Assembly (NCBI GenBank): GCA_049517655.1
Contig: JBEKRQ010000001.1
Location: 248,001-312,000, forward strand
Direction: 5' to 3'
DNA: 64,000 bases
Source of the DNA: UBA11358 sp049517655
Lineage (GTDB): Bacteria; Verrucomicrobiota; Verrucomicrobiia; Limisphaerales; UBA11358
A program made the translations under genes and the position numbers. This document shows positions 59,756-64,000 of this stretch, piece after piece. The notes under the pieces are model-generated. The model was not told the origin of the DNA. It saw only the letters and a list, made by a program, of their open reading frames with translations, and did not search any database. Each line of letters starts with the position of its first letter. Positions within the stretch are counted from its first letter, which is position 1.

Positions 59756-60892
59756 ATGCAAGTCGATACCAATGCAACTTACAACTGGCTGTGCGCGGGG
59801 GATGAAATTTTTCCCGCGATGTTTGCCGCCATTGATGCCGCAAAAAAATCGGTCTGTCTGGAAATTTACACTTACACGAACAGCCTGCTGGGAAGACGTT
59901 TTCGTGAGGCGCTGATTCGTGCTCAAGTCCGTGGCGTGCGTGTCCAAGTGCTCATAGATGCGGTTGGTTCAATGTCATTGTCGGACAGTTTTTGGGAGCC
60001 GCTGCGGAACGCCGGCGGTGAAGTGCGCCAGTTCAATCCGATGGCATTGAAACGGTTCTGGATTCGCAATCATCGCAAATTGCTCGTGTGCGATGAGCGC
60101 GTGGCCTTCGTCGGCGGCTTCAACGTTGCGCCTGAATACGAAGGCGACGGTGTCGAACGCGGTTGGTGCGACGTGGGGTTGAAACTCGAAGGCAGGCTTG
60201 TCCCGCAACTGGCGATGTCCTTTGACGAAATGTTCGCGCGCGCCGATTTCCGGCACAAACATTTTGTGAGACTTCGCAAACTCGGCGCGAAAAAAATCGT
60301 CGCCTTGCCGACGGAACAAATCCTGTTCAGCGGGCCGGGTCGGGGACGAAGCCCCATCAAACGCGCATTGCGAAAAGATTTGGCGCGCGCAAAACAGGTC
60401 CAGATCATCGTCGCCTATTTTCTACCGACGTGGAGGATTCGGCGCGATTTGATGCGCGTGGCGCGTCGCGGTGGACGCGTGCAATTGATTTTGGCCGGCA
60501 AGTCCGACGTGCTTCTTTCGATGCTCGCCGCGCAAAGTTTGTATCGCCGGTTTTTGAGCGGTAACATCGAGATTTACGAATATCAGCCGCAAATTTTGCA
60601 CGCCAAACTGATCATCGTGGATGACATCGTTTATATTGGATCAGCCAATCTCGATCCGCGCAGCCTGCACATCAATTACGAACTGATGATTCGTTTTGAG
60701 AACAAGGAGATTGCGAAAATAGCGCGCAAAATTTTCACAGATAATCTTGAACATTGCAAACGCGTGACCGGCGAGGAATGGCGCAAATCGCGCACGCTTT
60801 GGCGAAGACTGAAACAGCACTGGGCTTACTTTCTGCTCAGCCGGATTGATCCTTACATGGCCCGACGCCAATGGCGTGCGCTCAGGGATTGA
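59756..60892 (+). CDS. cardiolipin-synthase-like phospholipase D-family enzyme
   Basis: A 378-residue two-motif PLD enzyme. The HKD motifs are NHRKLLVCDERVAFVGGFN (first) and LHAKLIIVDDIVYIGSANLDPRS (second). No N-terminal membrane helices are seen, so the architecture resembles ClsB rather than ClsA. Likely a phosphatidyl transferase making cardiolipin. It is divergent from the dsbD-like gene. Confidence 0.88.
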   Translation: MQVDTNATYNWLCAGDEIFPAMFAAIDAAKKSVCLEIYTYTNSLLGRRFREALIRAQVRGVRVQVLIDAVGSMSLSDSFWEPLRNAGGEVRQFNPMALKRFWIRNHRKLLVCDERVAFVGGFNVAPEYEGDGVERGWCDVGLKLEGRLVPQLAMSFDEMFARADFRHKHFVRLRKLGAKKIVALPTEQILFSGPGRGRSPIKRALRKDLARAKQVQIIVAYFLPTWRIRRDLMRVARRGGRVQLILAGKSDVLLSMLAAQSLYRRFLSGNIEIYEYQPQILHAKLIIVDDIVYIGSANLDPRSLHINYELMIRFENKEIAKIARKIFTDNLEHCKRVTGEEWRKSRTLWRRLKQHWAYFLLSRIDPYMARRQWRALRD

Positions 60893-60973
60893 ATCAAGTC
60901 AGGTTTTCCGACGCGTCTCGCCACATCCGCTTTTCGGAATTCTGCATGGCAAGGTGCGCGAATGGGAAAAGAT

Positions 60974-62986
60974 TCAGTAGGACGGCTTCAGATTCCACTT
61001 GTTTAACAGGTCGCCGGGAATTTCCGATAAAAAGCACGAGGGCTGCTGCATTGAGTCGCCGCCGGTGTTGCTGAAGTTCGCGCGCATCAGCGGGTAACTC
61101 AAGTAAAGCTCGTTGCGAGCGCGGGTGATGGCGACGTAAAACAATCGGCGTTCCTCCTCCTCGCCTTCATCGTTTTCCATCGAGCGTGCGGATGGAAACA
61201 AACCATCGCAAAGCGTGATGACGAATACGGCATCGAATTCCAAACCCTTCGCCTGATGAATCGTCGAAAGCCGGATTTGCCCGGCGTCGCGGTTGGGTGC
61301 CTGGCCATCCTCGGCTTCGACGTTTGTGAGCAGCGCGAGTTGCGTCAGAAAATCCTCGACCGAGTTGAATTGGTAGGCGAACACGGCGAGTTGTTCGAGG
61401 TCTTCCAAGCGTGTGCGGTAGTTGGCAAAATTTTCCTTGAGATAATCGTCGTAACCCGCATCCATCACCAATCGCAGCATTTTCGCCGCACTCTTACGAA
61501 CGGTTTCGTCTTCGAGTTGTGAAATCGTCGCTACGAGTCGCGCCCAAACCGGTTCTGCTTTTTTCGGAACGGACTTCGCGCAGTCCCGCAACGCAGTGGC
61601 GATTGGAGAATTGGACTTTGGACTTTGGACTTTGGACTGAAAGGCTTGCCAAATTTTTTCCGCGCCTTTGGCGGCGATGCCGGGCAGCAATTGCACGAGG
61701 CGTTTGAAGGCGATTTCGTCGCGCGGGTTGGCGACGAGTTTCAAATATGCCGTCGCGTCCTTGATATGCGCCTGCTCGAAAAACCGGATGCCACTGGTGA
61801 TGGAGAAGGGGATGTTGCGTTTGGTGAGTTCAAGTTGCAATTCCAGCGCGTGGAAATGCGAGCGGTAAAGCACAGCGATTTGATTCATGCTCACGCCTTC
61901 GTCCTGGAGTTCGAGCACGCGTTGTGCAATGAACGCCGCCTGTTGTGCGGCGTCAATGCAGGCGAGCAGGGCAGGTTTCACGCCGGATTTTCGCGCCGGC
62001 GCAAGGATTTTTGTGAATTGATTCCGGTTCGCGGCGATGGCGGCATTGGCGACCTTCAGAATTTCCGGTGTGCTGCGGTAGTTGGTTTCGATTTTGAAAA
62101 CTTTCGTGTCGGGATAACGTTTCGGAAACTTTAAGATGTTTTCAAAATTCGCGCCGCGCCAACCATAGATACTTTGTGCATCGTCGCCGACAACCATGAC
62201 GTTGTGATGCCGATCGGCGAGCAGGTCAATCAGGTCGCTCTGGAGCTTGTTCGTGTCCTGATATTCATCCACGAGAATGAACTGAAACCGGCGCTGGTAA
62301 TGCTCGCACACGTCGGCATGGTCTTGAAGCAGCTTGAGCCAGAGCGCGAGCAGGTCGTCGAAGTCCATTGCGTTCGAGGCACGTTTGCGGGCGGCGTAAC
62401 GCTTCCGCAGATCGACAATCTGCGCCGAAAATTGCGAAAAGTAATCGTATTGCTCTTCCAAAATCTCATCGGTGGTTTTGTGCGTGTTGACTGCGAGCGA
62501 AAAAATTTCGCAGAGCACTTCGGGTTTTGGGAAGTGCGTGCCTTTAATTTCGATGCCTGCGGCGGCGACGCACGTTTTGATCAAGGCCTTCGCGTCGTCG
62601 CGGTCAAGAATCGTGAAATCGCGGCGGTGACCGAGCAGTTCGGCGTGCAAGCGCAGCACGCGGGCACCGATGGAATGAAACGTGCCGCCCCAAAGCGACG
62701 GAAGTTGCCGGCCAAGCAAATCGGCGACACGGCGCATCATTTCGCCGGCGGCCTTGTTGGTGAACGTCAACAACAGGATGCGGTCGGCGGGAATGCCCTG
62801 TTCGAGCAGATAGGCGACGCGGTAGGTAAGCGTGCGTGTCTTGCCAGAGCCGGCGCCGGCGATGACGAGCGCGGGGCCGGGCGGCGCGGTGACGGCGGCC
62901 AGTTGCTGCGGATTGAGTTCGCGCGCGTAATCAATTTGGAGATGAACCTCCGGTTGAAACGGTGCAAGAACGTAATCGCGCGACAT
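60974..62986 (-). CDS. UvrD/Rep-family DNA helicase
   Basis: A superfamily 1 helicase of 670 residues. Q-motif LNPQQLAAVTAPPGPALVIAGAGSGKTRTL with Walker A, LTFTNKAAGEMMRRV, VDEYQDTNKLQSDLIDLLADRHHNVMVVGDDAQSIYGWRGA, and the late VSTIHQAKGLEFDAVFV/-type motif (STIHQAKGLEFDAVFV) are present. Residues about 448-460 (SKVQSPKSNSP) are extra, encoded by a heptamer repeat. The ATG at 62986 is chosen over a TTG at 63007. The C-terminus is short. It translocates on and unwinds DNA in repair or replication restart. Confidence 0.93.
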   Translation of the reverse strand: MSRDYVLAPFQPEVHLQIDYARELNPQQLAAVTAPPGPALVIAGAGSGKTRTLTYRVAYLLEQGIPADRILLLTFTNKAAGEMMRRVADLLGRQLPSLWGGTFHSIGARVLRLHAELLGHRRDFTILDRDDAKALIKTCVAAAGIEIKGTHFPKPEVLCEIFSLAVNTHKTTDEILEEQYDYFSQFSAQIVDLRKRYAARKRASNAMDFDDLLALWLKLLQDHADVCEHYQRRFQFILVDEYQDTNKLQSDLIDLLADRHHNVMVVGDDAQSIYGWRGANFENILKFPKRYPDTKVFKIETNYRSTPEILKVANAAIAANRNQFTKILAPARKSGVKPALLACIDAAQQAAFIAQRVLELQDEGVSMNQIAVLYRSHFHALELQLELTKRNIPFSITSGIRFFEQAHIKDATAYLKLVANPRDEIAFKRLVQLLPGIAAKGAEKIWQAFQSKVQSPKSNSPIATALRDCAKSVPKKAEPVWARLVATISQLEDETVRKSAAKMLRLVMDAGYDDYLKENFANYRTRLEDLEQLAVFAYQFNSVEDFLTQLALLTNVEAEDGQAPNRDAGQIRLSTIHQAKGLEFDAVFVITLCDGLFPSARSMENDEGEEEERRLFYVAITRARNELYLSYPLMRANFSNTGGDSMQQPSCFLSEIPGDLLNKWNLKPSY
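61611..61638. repeat. in-frame heptamer repeat inside the uvrD-like gene
   Basis: Four exact tandem copies of TTGGACT (28 bases). On the coding strand this reads AGTCCAA four times and encodes the residues KVQSPKSNS. It is single-armed. Confidence 0.9.
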
Positions 62987-63184
62987 GGCGCGCAATTGAA
63001 AAGGCAAACCACTGTCGGCAAAAGGAAAAAAGCTGTCGAAGTAGAATTTTTTAATTACAACCCGTGACTTTTTGCGCTTGAACCACGTTGGGCTTGGTGG
63101 TAATTGCGAACTGTTTTTGCCGGCTAAAGCCTGTTTGCCTTGGTGTGCAATCGGAATCTGGCCGGGACTTTGTGAGTTTACCGC

Positions 63185-64000
63185 ATGTCCTTCCTGTCAT
63201 TCATTTTCAATCGGCTGCGGCGGAAAGCGACCGGGGCGCGGAACATCTCCGACTTGGAAATTCATCTCGTCCATGCCTGCAATCTGGCATGCGAGAGCTG
63301 CTCCCATTATTCCAACCAGGGGCACAAGGGAATTTTGTCCCTGACAGACGCGGAACATTGGATGCGCTTGTGGAACCACAGGCTGAATCCCGGGAACTTT
63401 TCCATGTTGGGTGGCGAACCCACGATTCATCCTGACCTGCCGGAGTTTGTGCCGCTGGCGCGCCGGTGTTGGCCCCGGGCGCACTTGAAGATTGTGACAA
63501 ACGGTTTTTTCCTTCAACGACACCCACTCCTGCCCATCGTTTTGAAAAAGGACCGTGATGCCTGTCTCTATGTCACGATTCACTCCGATGCGTCGGAATA
63601 CCAGGAGAAAATGCGGCCGGCTCTGGAACTGGTAAACGGCTGGGTTCGAGACCACCAGATCCGGGTGGTTTACATCGAGTCATACAAAAATTGGACCAGA
63701 AGGTATCGTGGCTTTGGCTCTGCGATGGAGCCGTTCGAAGACGGGCAGCCGAGATTTAGCTGGGAACATTGTGCTCCAAAGTATTGTACGCAGTTGTTGG
63801 AGGGGAAACTCTGGAAATGCCCACCATTGGCATATCTGCCAATGCAGGATGCCAGGCATTGCCTCTCCGCGAAATGGAAGCCTTACTTGCAATATCAACC
63901 CTTGAAACCCGGTTGCACGGACAGGCAACTGGAGGAATTCTTTGATCGGGGAGATGAGGTGTATTGCGGCATGTGTCCGGCCTCTCCCGAGAGATTCGAT
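63185..64000 (+). CDS. radical SAM protein, partial (3' end beyond the window)
   Basis: An open frame with no stop runs from the ATG at 63185 to the window end (272 codons). It starts MSFLSFIFNRLRRKATGARN; the radical SAM motif CxxxCxxC is visible as HACNLACESCSHYSN, followed by SMLGGEPTIHPDLPEF, the usual GGEP block. Further Cys-rich sequence (CAPKYC, CPPLAY, CGMCPAS) suggests an auxiliary iron-sulfur site. The reaction is unknown. The gene has its own short upstream region, 178 bp from the divergent helicase gene. Confidence 0.85.
   Translation, partial: MSFLSFIFNRLRRKATGARNISDLEIHLVHACNLACESCSHYSNQGHKGILSLTDAEHWMRLWNHRLNPGNFSMLGGEPTIHPDLPEFVPLARRCWPRAHLKIVTNGFFLQRHPLLPIVLKKDRDACLYVTIHSDASEYQEKMRPALELVNGWVRDHQIRVVYIESYKNWTRRYRGFGSAMEPFEDGQPRFSWEHCAPKYCTQLLEGKLWKCPPLAYLPMQDARHCLSAKWKPYLQYQPLKPGCTDRQLEEFFDRGDEVYCGMCPASPERFD

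Noticed and set aside
62174..63067. 297-residue frame on the plus strand
   Set aside because: It is antisense to the UvrD-family helicase with all its motifs; no independent gene signal.

Overview
The window is a bacterial chromosome segment, moderately GC-rich and densely packed with genes. It most resembles a member of the Verrucomicrobiota (Pedosphaera/Limisphaerales type). The reasons are the gene mixture (a dcw cluster with a divergent ftsZ, giant RHS proteins beside TSP3-repeat secreted proteins, a DUF4404-like protein, Sel1 repeats) and the abundance of palindromic and tandem-heptamer repeats. That assignment is inference. No rRNA gene, tRNA gene, CRISPR array or recognisable insertion sequence was found.

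Layout. 1-9.6 kb: TPR lipoprotein, CvpA-like protein, dnaG, Gfo/Idh oxidoreductase, tyrA, aroA, cmk, plsC, all on +. 9.6-12.7 kb: DUF4404-like protein, tmk, cysS and a small membrane protein on -. 13.2-17.1 kb: citrate synthase, a receiver-only response regulator, a YggT-like membrane protein and a secreted amidase. 17.5-28.5 kb: a polymorphic-toxin island on -, with a divergent XRE regulator on +. It reads TSP3 secreted protein, 2015-residue RHS protein, immunity gene, then serial tip/immunity cassettes and RHS remnants. 28.6-31.1 kb: PduO-type cobalamin adenosyltransferase, RibD-like reductase, queA. 31.2-47.0 kb: a complete-looking dcw operon (mraZ, unknown gene, rsmH, ftsL-like, ftsI, murF, mraY, LysM protein, ftsW, murG, murB, ddl, ftsQ, ftsA, ftsZ) that lacks murE, murD and murC and starts from a promoter overlapping four MraZ-type boxes. 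47.3-64 kb: two accessory proteins, metG, a luxE-luxC-like pair without luciferase, queD, an HhH-GPD protein, rnhC, a hicBA toxin-antitoxin pair wedged beside a duplicated 5' end of an rluA-type gene, a redoxin, a DsbD/ScsB protein, a cardiolipin-synthase-like enzyme, a UvrD-family helicase and a partial radical SAM gene.

Two themes stand out. The first is the RHS island. The tip of the main RHS protein recurs as a separate small gene carrying its own Sec signal peptide, next to a second signal-peptide-bearing tip with a HYD1-type ADP-ribosyltransferase signature. Each is followed by its own small putative immunity gene, usually with 4-bp ATGA overlaps, and the cassette joint is an identical 76-bp repeat. 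The second is a set of repeats that lie both between genes and in frame inside housekeeping genes. One class has arms of tandem 7-bp words, a different word at each locus, often with an inverted second arm; it interrupts dnaG, metG, uvrD and the luxE-like gene. Another class is GC-rich hairpin modules that interrupt dsbD, the luxE-like gene and the end of murG, with near-identical copies between genes in this same window.

All functional assignments are from reading the sequence and recalling family motifs. No database search was run.
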